Assembly: GCF_039536245.1 (NCBI RefSeq) | Contig: NZ_BAAAYN010000070.1 | Coordinates: 42,221-106,220 of the forward strand | Reading direction: 5' to 3' | Length of the DNA stretch: 64,000 nt | Source of the DNA: Cryptosporangium minutisporangium | GTDB lineage: Bacteria; Actinomycetota; Actinomycetes; Mycobacteriales; Cryptosporangiaceae | Shown: in pieces, positions 1 to 8,888 of the stretch | Numbering within the stretch: position 1 is the stretch's first letter | How the letters are laid out: every line of letters begins with the position of its first letter | Translations under genes and position numbers: made by a program | Notes under the pieces: model-generated | Told to the model about the DNA's origin: nothing | What the model saw: only the letters and a program-made list of their open reading frames with translations | The model's database searches: none

Positions 1-1124
1 ACCGAGGCCCGCACCACCGTGACCGGCTCGCCGACGTGGCCGTCGAGTACGTGGCCCCACTTCTGCGAGACGTACGTGACGGCCTTGACCAGGCGTCCGG
101 AGCTGGCGGGCACCAGCGCACCGGTTCCCGGCGGCAGCGGCAACCGGCCCGGCAGGACCAGCGACACCAGCCCCACACTCGCGTACTCCAGCACACCGAC
201 CGTGCGGGCCGCGGTCCCGTCGACGTCGGCCAGCAGCCGGGACGCCGGAGCGGCCGGGACCGCCAGCACCACCGCGTCGGCGCGGACCGTCGTGCTGCCA
301 CCGAGACCGGCAGATCCGACCGTCAGCTGCCAGCCGTCCGGGGTCCGCTGCAGGGCCCGCACCGGCATACCGGTCCGGATCGCGGCCTTCGACGCGTGCG
401 CGACGGTGGTGACCAACCGGGACAGTCCACCGCGCACGGTGGCGAAGATCGGACCGGAGGGCGCCGACGACCCCGGCGTCCCGCGGGCGGCGCGAGCAGC
501 TCGGACCAGCGACGGCTGGTCGGCCAGCCCGGCCGCCAGCGCTGGCATCGTCGCGCGCAGGGACAGGTGGCTCGCCCGTCCGGCGTAGACCCCGCCGAGC
601 AACGGCTCGACCAGCCGGTCGACGACCTCGGCGCCGAGCCGGTCGGCGACCAACGCGCCGACCGCGACGTCGCCGTCGCCGAGCGGGACGCCCGGACGGC
701 CGGGTTCGGCCCGGACCAGCGTCAGCCCGTCCTCGCTGAGCACGCCGGACGCGGCGGTGGCCTCCAGGTCGGCCGGGACGCCGAGCATCGTGCCGGCCGG
801 CAGCGCGCGGAGGGTGCCGTCCACCCAGACGGTGGCCCCGGCCGACGAGGGGCTCACCAGGTCACCCGCGAGCCCGACCCGCTCGGCCAGCGCGCGGGCC
901 TCCGGCACGCGTAGCAGGAACGATTCGGCGCCGTCCTCGACCGGCACGCCGGCCACCCAGCCGGTGCGCAGCTTCCCGCCGACGCTGCCCGCCTGCTCGA
1001 TCACGGTGACCGCGGTTCCGTCCGGCGCGGTGTCGCGGATGCGCAGCGCGGCAGCCAGGCCGGCGATACCACCGCCGACCACGACGACGTGTAGCGGTCG
1101 GGTGAATCGGTCCTCGAACAGCAC
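1..1124 (-). CDS. hemG: Protoporphyrinogen/coproporphyrinogen oxidase, C-terminus beyond window
   Basis: FAD-dependent oxidase that oxidises a porphyrinogen to the porphyrin late in haem synthesis; in actinobacteria the HemY/CgoX form acts on coproporphyrinogen III. About 374 residues are visible. The start is GTG at 1124, followed after about 12 residues by the dinucleotide-binding motif VVVVGGGIAGLAAALR and then the VIEQAGSVGGK stretch where the FAD ribose is bound. Later segments such as EPLLGGVYAG and RGGLSRLV are typical of the family. An ATG four bases away (1132) is in another frame, so GTG is preferred. The gene continues past base 1. It lies on the same strand as hemE, separated by the plus-strand lipoprotein gene, so the haem genes are grouped but not one simple operon. 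Confidence 0.88.
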   Translation of the reverse strand, partial: MLFEDRFTRPLHVVVVGGGIAGLAAALRIRDTAPDGTAVTVIEQAGSVGGKLRTGWVAGVPVEDGAESFLLRVPEARALAERVGLAGDLVSPSSAGATVWVDGTLRALPAGTMLGVPADLEATAASGVLSEDGLTLVRAEPGRPGVPLGDGDVAVGALVADRLGAEVVDRLVEPLLGGVYAGRASHLSLRATMPALAAGLADQPSLVRAARAARGTPGSSAPSGPIFATVRGGLSRLVTTVAHASKAAIRTGMPVRALQRTPDGWQLTVGSAGLGGSTTVRADAVVLAVPAAPASRLLADVDGTAARTVGVLEYASVGLVSLVLPGRLPLPPGTGALVPASSGRLVKAVTYVSQKWGHVLDGHVGEPVTVVRAS

Positions 1125-1405
1125 GAACCCATCGTGCCGCACCGAACCGGCGTGCGGTCGCTGCGGAGACCCGCGAACTGCCCGGACGTGGGCAGCGTCA
1201 CGCGTCCGGATGCCACCGACGGGACCTTCGGCCCGCGGCGAGGGGCTTCGGTCCCGTCACGAGGCGGCAACGACCGCAGAACAGATGCAACCGACGGGCC
1301 CACTCCCACGTCGAACCCGCACAGGCTCGAACTCCGCGATGCCCGGCTCGGAATTCCCGGAGTCCGGACTCGTCCGTGCTACCGCATGCCAACGAGAGGA
1401 CCACG

Positions 1406-2500
1406 ATGGACGTCCGCCCGATCGGCTCCCGACGCCGACCACTGCTCGCCGCAGTCCTGCTGTTCGGGCTGGTAATCGCCGGCTGCAGCGGTGACGGTAG
1501 CGAGGACAGCGGCAGCACCTCCGACACCGCCGCCGAGGCGCCGGCCGCCGCTCCCCAGCAGGGGAACCCCGAGTACAACGCCGACAAGCGCCAAGCCGAC
1601 CAGCAGGGAAGCCGACCCGAGGCCGCGACGACGCTCGGAAGCCGGAACCGGGCGCTGATCTACAAGGGCTCGCTGACCGTCACCGCGAAGGACGTCCCGG
1701 ACGCCGCCGCACGCGCGATCACCACCGCGCAGGCCGCCGGTGGTTACGTCGCCGCCGACCAGCGTCGTGTCAACGCCGACGACCGGATCACGGTCACCCT
1801 GACGCTGCGGGTGCCCTCCTCCCGGTTCACCACCACGATCGACACCCTGTCCGCGCTGGGTACCGAACGCTCACGAGAGCTGGGCACCGAGGACCTGCAG
1901 CCCGGTGCGGTCGACCTGGACTCCCGGATCGCCGCCCAGCGAGCCAGCGTCGCCCGGGTACGAGCCCTGCTCGGCCGCGCGAACTCGATCACCGAGCTCG
2001 CCTCGATCGAGCGCGAGCTGACCTCCCGGGAGAGCGAGCTCGCGGCCCTGGAGTCGAGCCGCCGTACGGTCAACGACCAGGTCAGCCTCTCGACGATCAC
2101 GCTGAACCTGAGCGAGCCGGCCGACGCCCCCAAGGCCGCGCCGAAGGAGGAGCGCGGGCTGCTCGTCGGCCTGCGCAACGGCTGGAACGCGTTCGTCGCC
2201 ACGCTCACCGTGCTGCTGATGGTGCTGGGTTGGCTGGCGCCGTTCCTGGCGGCGGCCGCGCTGGTCGGCGTCCCGATCTGGCTGCTGGTGCGCCGCTTCC
2301 GCCGCCGCTCGGCTCGGCCGACGTCGCCGGCAGCGTCCGCCGGGCCGACCACGCCCAACGGCCCGGGGCCCAACGGACCCGGGCCCAGCGGACCCGGGCC
2401 CAACGGACCAACCGGAACCAACGGTCCGACGGAGCCGACCCGGCCGACCTCACCGACGCAGCCGACCCAGCCCTCCGAGCCGGTCGGACCGCGCTCCTGA
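1406..2500 (+). CDS. DUF4349 lipoprotein with C-terminal membrane anchor
   Basis: 364-residue exported protein of unknown function. The N-terminus is a lipoprotein signal: arginines at 9-11, a hydrophobic run, and the lipobox VIAGC with the lipidated cysteine at residue 27. The middle (about residues 85-250) matches the DUF4349 pattern: a YKGSLTVTAKDV strand, then a helical region rich in Glu and Arg ending in QVSLSTITLNL. A transmembrane stretch (NAFVATLTVLLMVLGWLAP) follows at about 275-305, then arginines and a low-complexity tail of Pro-Asn-Gly-Pro repeats. The start ATG has GAGAGGA eight bases upstream. An upstream in-frame start at 1376 would put extra residues in front of the signal peptide and is rejected. 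Transcribed opposite to hemG and hemE. Confidence 0.8.
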   Translation: MDVRPIGSRRRPLLAAVLLFGLVIAGCSGDGSEDSGSTSDTAAEAPAAAPQQGNPEYNADKRQADQQGSRPEAATTLGSRNRALIYKGSLTVTAKDVPDAAARAITTAQAAGGYVAADQRRVNADDRITVTLTLRVPSSRFTTTIDTLSALGTERSRELGTEDLQPGAVDLDSRIAAQRASVARVRALLGRANSITELASIERELTSRESELAALESSRRTVNDQVSLSTITLNLSEPADAPKAAPKEERGLLVGLRNGWNAFVATLTVLLMVLGWLAPFLAAAALVGVPIWLLVRRFRRRSARPTSPAASAGPTTPNGPGPNGPGPSGPGPNGPTGTNGPTEPTRPTSPTQPTQPSEPVGPRS

Positions 2501-2533
2501 TCGGCAGCTCGGCCTGGCGGCTCGGACGTGCCG

Positions 2534-3682
2534 TCAGGCCGAGCGCACGGACCGCTCGTGCACCAGCTCGACGACGCGGGTGAGGACGCCCGGATCGGTC
2601 TCCGGCAGGACACCGTGCCCCAGGTTGAAGATGTGGCCCGGGGTCGCCGCTCCGTCGGCGAGCACCCGGTCGACGTGCTCGGCGACCACTGCCGGGCCGG
2701 AGAGCAACACGGCCGGGTCGAGGTTGCCCTGTACCGCGCGGTCCGGACCGATCCGGGCGGACGTCGCCGCCAGCGGCGTCCGCCAGTCGACGCCGAGCAC
2801 GTCGGCGCCCGCCTCGCCCATCGCACCGAGCAGTTCCGCCGTGCCGACCCCGAAGTGGATCTTCGGGACGCCGGTCGCGGCCAGGTCCGCCAGCACGCGG
2901 GCGGAGTGCGGCTGGACGTACTTGCGGTAGTCGGCCTCGGACAGCGCGCCGGCCCAGGAGTCGAACAGCTGCACGGCGGACGCCCCGGCGGCGACCTGCA
3001 CCTGGAGGAACGCGGACGAGATACCGGCGAGCCGCTCGCAGAGCGCGTGCCACAGCTCCGGATCGCCGTACATCAACGCCTTGGTGCGGGCGTGCGTCCG
3101 CGACGGCCCGCCCTCGACCAGGTAGCTGGCGAGCGTGAATGGCGCACCCGCGAACCCGATCAGCGGTACCGCGTCGAGTTCGCCGACGAGCGTTCCGACC
3201 GCTTCGGTGACGTAGGGAACGTCGTCGGGCCCCAGCGGCCGCAGCCGATCCAGGTCGGCGGCGCTCCGGAACGGCTCGTCGACCACCGGGCCGACGCCGG
3301 CGACGATGTCCAGCCCGACGCCGACCGCGATCAGCGGCACGACGATGTCAGAGAAGAAGATCGCGGCATCCACCCCGTGCCGACGAATCGGCTGGAGAGT
3401 GATCTCGGTCACAAGGTCGGGCCGCTGGCACGAGTCGAGCATGCCGATTCCCTCGCGGACCTTCCGGTACTCCGGCAGCGACCGGCCCGCCTGGCGCATG
3501 AACCAGACCGGCGTGTGCGACACCGATTCCCGGCGGCAGGCGCGCAGGAACGGTCCGTCCGCCAGCTCCGCCGGTACCGGCGCACGCCCGGTGACCTGCT
3601 CCGCGACGAGCTGCGGGCCGGCGTCGGCATCGGGGCGCGGCGCGGTGCCGCGGGGCGCTGCGGTGTCGGTCATGACGGTCAT
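2534..3682 (-). CDS. hemE: Uroporphyrinogen decarboxylase
   Basis: Removes four acetate carboxyls from uroporphyrinogen III to give coproporphyrinogen III, a cytoplasmic step of haem synthesis. The 382-residue product has the signature [15 protein letters not shown] near the N-terminus, with its conserved arginines, the FFSDIVVP segment with the catalytic aspartate, and [17 protein letters not shown]; near the C-terminus come [11 protein letters not shown] and VQGNLDP. The start is ATG 3682 with GGAG ten bases upstream; a second ATG three codons later (3673) is equally possible. Longer in-frame extension to 3826 overlaps the divergent DUF3000 gene and is rejected. The substrate path leads to the hemG product encoded nearby. 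Confidence 0.95.
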   Translation of the reverse strand: MTVMTDTAAPRGTAPRPDADAGPQLVAEQVTGRAPVPAELADGPFLRACRRESVSHTPVWFMRQAGRSLPEYRKVREGIGMLDSCQRPDLVTEITLQPIRRHGVDAAIFFSDIVVPLIAVGVGLDIVAGVGPVVDEPFRSAADLDRLRPLGPDDVPYVTEAVGTLVGELDAVPLIGFAGAPFTLASYLVEGGPSRTHARTKALMYGDPELWHALCERLAGISSAFLQVQVAAGASAVQLFDSWAGALSEADYRKYVQPHSARVLADLAATGVPKIHFGVGTAELLGAMGEAGADVLGVDWRTPLAATSARIGPDRAVQGNLDPAVLLSGPAVVAEHVDRVLADGAATPGHIFNLGHGVLPETDPGVLTRVVELVHERSVRSA

Positions 3683-3815
3683 GGTTTCACGGCTCCGCCT
3701 CCGGGCAGCACGTCGGCGGCCGGGATCCGCCGTTCGGGGGCCGTCCGTCGCCACCGACCCGCGACCGGCGCGCCACGCTGCGCGGGCTCCGCCGCTCCCC
3801 CTACCCTCTTGAGTC

Positions 3816-4388
3816 ATGGCCCCCACCGGCGCCGGGCCCGACCCGTTCGCACGCGCCGTGGCGACGTTGCGTGCGGTACGGACGCGTCCGGAAATCCTGC
3901 TCGAAGAGGTTCCGGCTCCGCAGCGGCTCGCCCCTCGCAGTCACGCCCTGTCCGGCACCGTCCTGCGCGGCGACGAGGAGGTGGCGACCGGTCGGCTGAT
4001 CGTCCTGCACGATCCTTCCGGTCAAGAGGCCTGGGGCGGGCACTGGCGCGTGGTTTCGTACGTGACCGCGGAGCTCGAAGCCGAGATGGGCACCGACCCG
4101 ATGCTCGCCGCCGTGGGCTGGAGCTGGCTGTTGGACGCGCTCGATCTGGCCGGTGCCCGCTACGCGGCGATCGGCGGAACCGTCACCCAGGTCAGCTCCA
4201 CCCGTTTCGGTGACCTCGCCGGGCCACCGACCAGCTCAGACGTCGAGGTCCGGGCCTCCTGGACGCCGATGCTGAGCAGCTCGGTGGACCTCTCCCCGCA
4301 CTTGGACGCCTGGTGCGGGCTGCTGGCCTCCACGGCCGGCCTACCGCCGCCGGGTGTCACCGTGCTGGCGGCGCACCACTCCGCCTGA
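3816..4388 (+). CDS. DUF3000 family protein
   Basis: 190-residue cytoplasmic protein of unknown function. It contains the conserved actinobacterial DUF3000 pattern: [17 protein letters not shown] near residue 30, the long [19 protein letters not shown] stretch, and a closing SWTPML...[10 protein letters not shown] section. No signal peptide or membrane segment is visible. It is divergent from hemE, with 133 bp between the starts. In many actinobacteria this family sits between hemE and an RNase D-like gene (established pattern, recalled); here the RNase D gene follows about 4.5 kb later, after an insertion of four genes. The function remains unknown; the link to haem is only positional. Confidence 0.82.
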   Translation: MAPTGAGPDPFARAVATLRAVRTRPEILLEEVPAPQRLAPRSHALSGTVLRGDEEVATGRLIVLHDPSGQEAWGGHWRVVSYVTAELEAEMGTDPMLAAVGWSWLLDALDLAGARYAAIGGTVTQVSSTRFGDLAGPPTSSDVEVRASWTPMLSSSVDLSPHLDAWCGLLASTAGLPPPGVTVLAAHHSA

Positions 4389-4442
4389 AACTCTCGTCCG
4401 TGCGACCGGTAACTCTGCGCCGCTTCCGGACAGGGCAGGGGC

Positions 4443-5027
4443 ATGACGAGATCGCTGCGACAGCGCGTCCGCGACGGCGACCAAGACGCCTTCGCCGAGC
4501 TGTTCGAACAGTCCGCGGCGCGGGTCTACAACTACGCGTTCCGGCTGCTCGGTGACTGGGCGGCCGCCGAAGACGCGGTGTCGCTGACTTTCCTCGAGGC
4601 CTGGCGCGGGCGGCACAAGCTCGCGGCCGACGGCGGATCGATCGTGCCGTGGCTGCTCGGCATCACCACGAACGTGTGCCGCAACACCGCCCGCACGCGT
4701 CGACGCCACGCCGCGGCGATGAAGCGGCTCCCCGAGCCCCGCGCGGTCCCGGACATCGCGGACGAGGTCGTCGGGCGCGCGGACACCCTCGACCGGTTAT
4801 CCGCCATCGAAGCGGCGCTGCGCACGCTGCGCCGTCCGGAACGCGAGGTGATCGCGCTCTGCGTCTACGCCGAGCTGGACTACGCCGCGGCCGCCGAAGC
4901 CCTCGGCGTCCCGGTGGGCACGGTGCGGTCGCGGCTGACCAGGGCCCGAGTCCGACTGCGCGCCCGCACCGGGGAGCAACCAGCGCCGCCCCCGACCTTC
5001 CCGGCGTTCAACCGGAGGACCCGATGA
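4443..5027 (+). CDS. ECF-type RNA polymerase sigma factor
   Basis: 194-residue sigma-70 family factor of the extracytoplasmic-function type, directing RNA polymerase to a small regulon. Region 2 is visible at about 15-60 (DAFAELFEQSAARVYNYAFR ... AEDAVSLTFLEAWR), and region 4 at about 130-180 with the helix-turn-helix YAAAAEALGVPVGTVRSRL. The linker between them is short, as in this class. It overlaps the next gene by 4 bp (ATGA at 5024), so the two are translationally coupled. The partner is a membrane protein and could act as its anti-sigma factor; that role is inferred from gene order only. Confidence 0.88.
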   Translation: MTRSLRQRVRDGDQDAFAELFEQSAARVYNYAFRLLGDWAAAEDAVSLTFLEAWRGRHKLAADGGSIVPWLLGITTNVCRNTARTRRRHAAAMKRLPEPRAVPDIADEVVGRADTLDRLSAIEAALRTLRRPEREVIALCVYAELDYAAAAEALGVPVGTVRSRLTRARVRLRARTGEQPAPPPTFPAFNRRTR

Positions 5028-6352
5028 CCACCGACGAACGCGACGCGGTGACCGCCCTGCTCCCGCCCCGGACGCCCGACGCGCCGCTCCCCCAGGCGAC
5101 CGCGCAGCTGGCCGCGCTCCGCACCGCGATGACCGACGCACCGCGGCAAGCCACGTACCGCCGGTTCGTGCCGGTACCCGTGCTTGCCGCCGCCGCGGTG
5201 CTGCTCGTACTCCTCGGCGCCGTCCTGCTCGGCCGGACCACCGAGCGTCCGAGCGACGTCGACCCGGCGACGTCGCCGGTCACCACGGCCGAGGAACTGC
5301 TGGAGCGGGCCGACGCGATGACGCGTGCGACTCCGCCCGTCGACGTGCGAGCCGACCAATACGTGTTCACGCGCTCCCGGGCCCGCGACTCCGCTGGGTT
5401 CCGTGACGTGTGGCTGTCCGCGGACGCCTCCCGTGGGCTGCTCCGGGAGAGCGGCTCGGACACCCCGCTCGACAGTGCGGCGCCACCCGCCGGCTTGTCC
5501 GTCACCGAACTGGCGATCGACTACCCGTCCGCGACGTCACTGCGTGCGCTGGCCGACACCGGCGTCGATCCGAAGACACTGGTCGCCGAGGTCCGGGCGA
5601 ACATCAACAATCGGCAGAACGTCTTCGACGCCCTGCGCGCGATGCTCGTCGAGGTCGTCGTACCGCCGAAGCTGCGGGCGACGATCTACCGAGCCATGCT
5701 GCTGGTGGAAAACGTAAGGTTCACGCGCGATGCCCTGGACGGCGCCGGGCGGTCCGGCGTCGGGCTGGTGCACACCGGCGAGGACCGCACCGTGATCGTC
5801 ATCGACCCGGTGACGACGGCGTTCCTCGGCACCGACGACAGCGCAGTGATCAGCTCCGCGGTCGTCGACGAGGTCGCACAGTACCCGGCCGGGATCACCC
5901 CGCAGTCCGGCACGGCGAGCCCGCCGCCCCAGTCGACGTCGCTGCGCGACACCGACTGGGAGAACAGCGCGATCGGCCTGCCGGACGACGGGCGTTTCGG
6001 CCCGGCCGCCACCCAGTACATTCGGCTCGACGCCGGGCAGGCCGGCGGCCGTGACCCCGCCGGACGGCCGGTGCGGTACGTCGTCGACGTCGATCGCTAC
6101 CCGCCGGCGTTCGGTCCGCTCCTCACCCAGGCCGAGGACGCCGTCCTGGTGCTGGAGATCCGTCCGGCGTCCGGCCCGTCGTCCTGGGCGGTGATCGCCT
6201 ACGTCGAAGCCGGTCCCGCCCGGCTGGTGACGTGGATCGAGGGGACCGCACCCCGATCGGTGACGTTGCACGACCGGCGCGTCACGGTCCAACTAGACGG
6301 CGGCGCACAGCACCATCGCTGGGACGGTGACCAGTTCGTCCGCGCCACCTAG
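5024..6352 (+). CDS. CU044_5270-type membrane protein, probable partner of sigma factor
   Basis: 442-residue protein starting at ATG 5024 inside the stop of the sigma gene. Residues 1-45 are hydrophilic and cytoplasmic, one membrane helix follows at about 48-65 (VLAAAAVLLVLLGAVLLG), and the remainder is predicted outside the cell. The extracytoplasmic part has a Q-Y-V-F-T-R-S segment and ends in a beta-rich section resembling the family named after CU044_5270, which usually accompanies ECF sigma factors. An anti-sigma or sensor role fits the topology but no zinc-binding anti-sigma motif is seen. A strong hairpin lies directly after the stop. Confidence 0.72.
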   Translation: MTTDERDAVTALLPPRTPDAPLPQATAQLAALRTAMTDAPRQATYRRFVPVPVLAAAAVLLVLLGAVLLGRTTERPSDVDPATSPVTTAEELLERADAMTRATPPVDVRADQYVFTRSRARDSAGFRDVWLSADASRGLLRESGSDTPLDSAAPPAGLSVTELAIDYPSATSLRALADTGVDPKTLVAEVRANINNRQNVFDALRAMLVEVVVPPKLRATIYRAMLLVENVRFTRDALDGAGRSGVGLVHTGEDRTVIVIDPVTTAFLGTDDSAVISSAVVDEVAQYPAGITPQSGTASPPPQSTSLRDTDWENSAIGLPDDGRFGPAATQYIRLDAGQAGGRDPAGRPVRYVVDVDRYPPAFGPLLTQAEDAVLVLEIRPASGPSSWAVIAYVEAGPARLVTWIEGTAPRSVTLHDRRVTVQLDGGAQHHRWDGDQFVRAT

Positions 6353-6372
6353 GACTTCTGTACGAACCTGGA

Positions 6373-6470
6373 GCCCGCTGAGGGCGAGGCTGGCGTCCGC
6401 GCGCAACGACGCCGCGTATAAGTGATACTCAAGTCGTTGCGCGCGGCCGTCAGGCTCGCCCTCAGCGGGC
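6373..6470. terminator. Long hairpin between convergent genes, member of dispersed repeat family
   Basis: Arms at 6373-6410 and 6433-6470 are complementary at 35 of 38 positions, with a 22-base loop that itself contains GTAT/ATAC. It lies between the stop of the membrane protein gene (6352) and the stop of the convergent gene (6477), so a bidirectional terminator is likely. The stem is much longer than an ordinary terminator. The stretch 6364-6393 recurs in inverted orientation at 10248-10277 with one mismatch. Confidence 0.75.
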
Positions 6471-6476
6471 CGCCCG

Positions 6477-7352
6477 CTAAATAAGGGCTTCGGCTTTGGT
6501 GCAGGGGGCGTCCAGCTGCTTGATGAGCTGGTCGGTCTTGGCCTGGTCGCCCTTGCCGATCGCGTCCAGTGCCTCGATCACGAGCTTCAGGCACTGGGAG
6601 ATGACCTGCTTGTCGGCGTTGGCCGTACCCAGCGAGTCCTTGGTGCCGTTGAGCTGCTGCTCGGTGTTGGTGAGCTTGGTCTTGGTGTCGGTGAGGTCCT
6701 TCTCCAGCGTGGTGATCTTGCTGTCCCGGGCGTCGATCGTGTTCTCGGCCGCGGTGAGCTTGGCCTGGGTGTCGTTCTGCTCACCGTTCTTCGCGATGAA
6801 CAGCCCGGTCATCGTCAGCGCCAGCACGAGCAGCAGCGCGGTCGCCGCTCCCAGGATCACGACCAGCCGGTTCTTCTTCGGCGCCGCGGGCGACTGCCCG
6901 TACCCCGACGGGCCGACCTCCGCACCGGGTAACGGAGCGGTCAGGTGCGGCGCTCCGGGCCCGGTCGGGATGGGAGCGGTCGGGATCTGCCCGGTGTAAC
7001 CCGGCGTCGGTCCGTAGCCGGCCGGAGGCCCCGAGGCCGGCGGCATGGACGCCGGCGGAGCGGACGCGGGCGGTCCCGACGGCGTCACTGCCTCCGGGGC
7101 GGGCGCGTAACCGGGCACCGAGTACTCGGCGCCGGACACCGGCGCGGCGTACTCGCTACCCGAGGTGGGCGTCGCCGGGAACGGGCTGGCCGCCGGCTGC
7201 CCCCACGGGTCGGACGGCGGGGTGGACCCGTCCGGCTGGTTCGGCTGACCTTGCTGACTGGGTTGACCCGGCGAATAGGGCGATGCGCCGCCGCTCCACT
7301 GGGGATCGGACGAGTAGGGACTGCCCTGGTTGCCGTAGCCCGGGTTGGACAC
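6477..7352 (-). CDS. Proline-rich single-pass membrane protein with coiled coil
   Basis: 291-residue protein of unknown function. Residues 1-155 are low-complexity Gly/Pro/Ser/Ala with tyrosines (several SGPPA/SMPPA-like repeats). One transmembrane helix follows at about 162-182 (LVVILGAATALLLVLALTMTGLFI), then an outer segment with clear heptads (LTAAENTIDARDSKITTLE and TKTKLTNTEQQLNGTKDSL), i.e. a coiled coil of about 60 residues, and a short tail with two cysteines. Its architecture matches the neighbouring protease gene (disordered, helix, coiled coil) but without a catalytic domain. The two lie 105 bp apart on one strand and may be co-transcribed. No family was recognised. Confidence 0.7.
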   Translation of the reverse strand: MSNPGYGNQGSPYSSDPQWSGGASPYSPGQPSQQGQPNQPDGSTPPSDPWGQPAASPFPATPTSGSEYAAPVSGAEYSVPGYAPAPEAVTPSGPPASAPPASMPPASGPPAGYGPTPGYTGQIPTAPIPTGPGAPHLTAPLPGAEVGPSGYGQSPAAPKKNRLVVILGAATALLLVLALTMTGLFIAKNGEQNDTQAKLTAAENTIDARDSKITTLEKDLTDTKTKLTNTEQQLNGTKDSLGTANADKQVISQCLKLVIEALDAIGKGDQAKTDQLIKQLDAPCTKAEALI

Positions 7353-7457
7353 CGGAGTTCCTCCTGGTCGATCGCGTGGCGGGGGGACGGCTCCGCGGGC
7401 CTGGAGGTAGTACGAGACCCGGCGGAACGGACGCTGGTACGGGTGGCGAAAGCCTGC

Positions 7458-8636
7458 TCAGCAGGTGATCAGGCCCTTGCACACCTCGTTGATGGGGATC
7501 GCGAGACCGAGCCCGTCGGCTCCCTCGGCGACGATCTTGGCTTGGGCGATGCCGACGACCTCGCCGTCGGCGTTGATGACCGGGCCACCGGAGTTGCCGG
7601 GGTTGATCGCGGCGTCGAACTGGATCACCCGGGTGGACAGGCCCTGGACGTCGTCGCGGACCGCGCTGACCACACCGGTGGTGACGGTGTCGGTGAGCCC
7701 CAGCGGGGCACCGACGACGATCACCGGGTCACCGGGGGCGACCTCGGCGGACGCCTTCTTGAGCGGAGCGAACTTCGCCGACGTGCGGAGGACGGCGAGG
7801 TCCCGGTTCTTGTCGGTGTCCTCGACGGTGGCCGGGTAGCTCTCGGACTCCCGCTGGATCGTCGCGTTGCGTCCGCCGGAGCTGACCAGCCCCTCCACGA
7901 CGTGGTAGTTCGTGATCAGCAGCGTGCCGCCCTCGGCGTCCTTGCCGAACGCGAACGCGGTCCCGGTCGCCTGCCCGGCGCGCACGCTGAACACCGAGGG
8001 AAGCACCTGCTTGGCCACCGCGGTGGAGTTGAGCGTGCCCTTGGTGCGCTCCTCCAGCCCTTGGACCCGCTTGGTGAGGTTGCCGAGGTCTTCCCGGTCC
8101 TTGGCCGCCGACGCCTCGGCCCGGTCCTGTGCGGAGCGGGCCTCGTCCACGTCACCGGAGAGGCCGGCCAGCACCACGGCCTGCACCACGACGACGATCA
8201 GCAGGAAGACGGCGAGGCCGAAGCCGATCGGACCGAGCAGGCGGCCCGACGGCCGGGATCCGGTGGGCGGTAACCCGCCGGGCGACGTGCTGCCGGGAGG
8301 ACCGGAGACGTGCGAGAGCGGCCCGGTCGGGGCAGGGGCGCCGAATGCGCCGGGCGGCGGAAGCGGTCCGGGGTATCCGGGCTGGCCCGACTGACCGGGC
8401 GACGTGTAGCCGGTACCGAACGGCGGTGCGGAGACGGTGCGGGCCGGTGCGGATGGCGCGCCGAAGGCTCCGGTGGTCTGCGTCGCTGACGGCGGCGGCA
8501 CGTTCGGACCGCCGTAGGCGCCGTTCGGCGACTGCTGCGGCCATCCGCTCACCGGTGGCCGGGGGCCCGGTAACGGACCGGTCGGCGCGCCGGGCCCGAC
8601 GGGTGCGGCTGAAGTCTCGTCCCCGCGGTCTGACAT
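7458..8636 (-). CDS. Membrane-anchored trypsin-like serine protease
   Basis: 392-residue protein. Residues 1-130 are disordered and Gly/Pro-rich, a transmembrane helix spans about 134-158, a short heptad region (about 165-200) follows, and the C-terminal 190 residues form a chymotrypsin-fold protease placed outside the membrane. The catalytic triad is visible as His245 (ITNYHVV), Asp279 (NRDLAVL) and Ser349 (NPGNSGGPV). There is no PDZ domain, unlike HtrA/DegP proteins. ATG 8636 is chosen because GGAAGG lies about ten bases upstream. It is divergent from the RNase D-like gene. Substrate unknown; a role in envelope protein quality control is an inference. Confidence 0.87.
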   Translation of the reverse strand: MSDRGDETSAAPVGPGAPTGPLPGPRPPVSGWPQQSPNGAYGGPNVPPPSATQTTGAFGAPSAPARTVSAPPFGTGYTSPGQSGQPGYPGPLPPPGAFGAPAPTGPLSHVSGPPGSTSPGGLPPTGSRPSGRLLGPIGFGLAVFLLIVVVVQAVVLAGLSGDVDEARSAQDRAEASAAKDREDLGNLTKRVQGLEERTKGTLNSTAVAKQVLPSVFSVRAGQATGTAFAFGKDAEGGTLLITNYHVVEGLVSSGGRNATIQRESESYPATVEDTDKNRDLAVLRTSAKFAPLKKASAEVAPGDPVIVVGAPLGLTDTVTTGVVSAVRDDVQGLSTRVIQFDAAINPGNSGGPVINADGEVVGIAQAKIVAEGADGLGLAIPINEVCKGLITC

Positions 8637-8888
8637 CTTGTGCTGCCTTCCTGCCCGGTGGACCGGTGCCGGTGCTCCGGTCCGACCGCTTCGAGGCCAC
8701 TGGTGGTTAGAAGTGCACACACAGCTCGTTCCCAGGGCCAGAACTCACCGTAGCGACCGCCGTCGATGAGGTCGACTGATCGACCGCGTTCTGACGCCCA
8801 TCCGACGCGGCAGAGCCCCGCAGAGCGTGCCGACACCCACCGGGACCGACCGTCTCGCTACGGTGAGAGTGTGAACGAGGCGGCGAAC

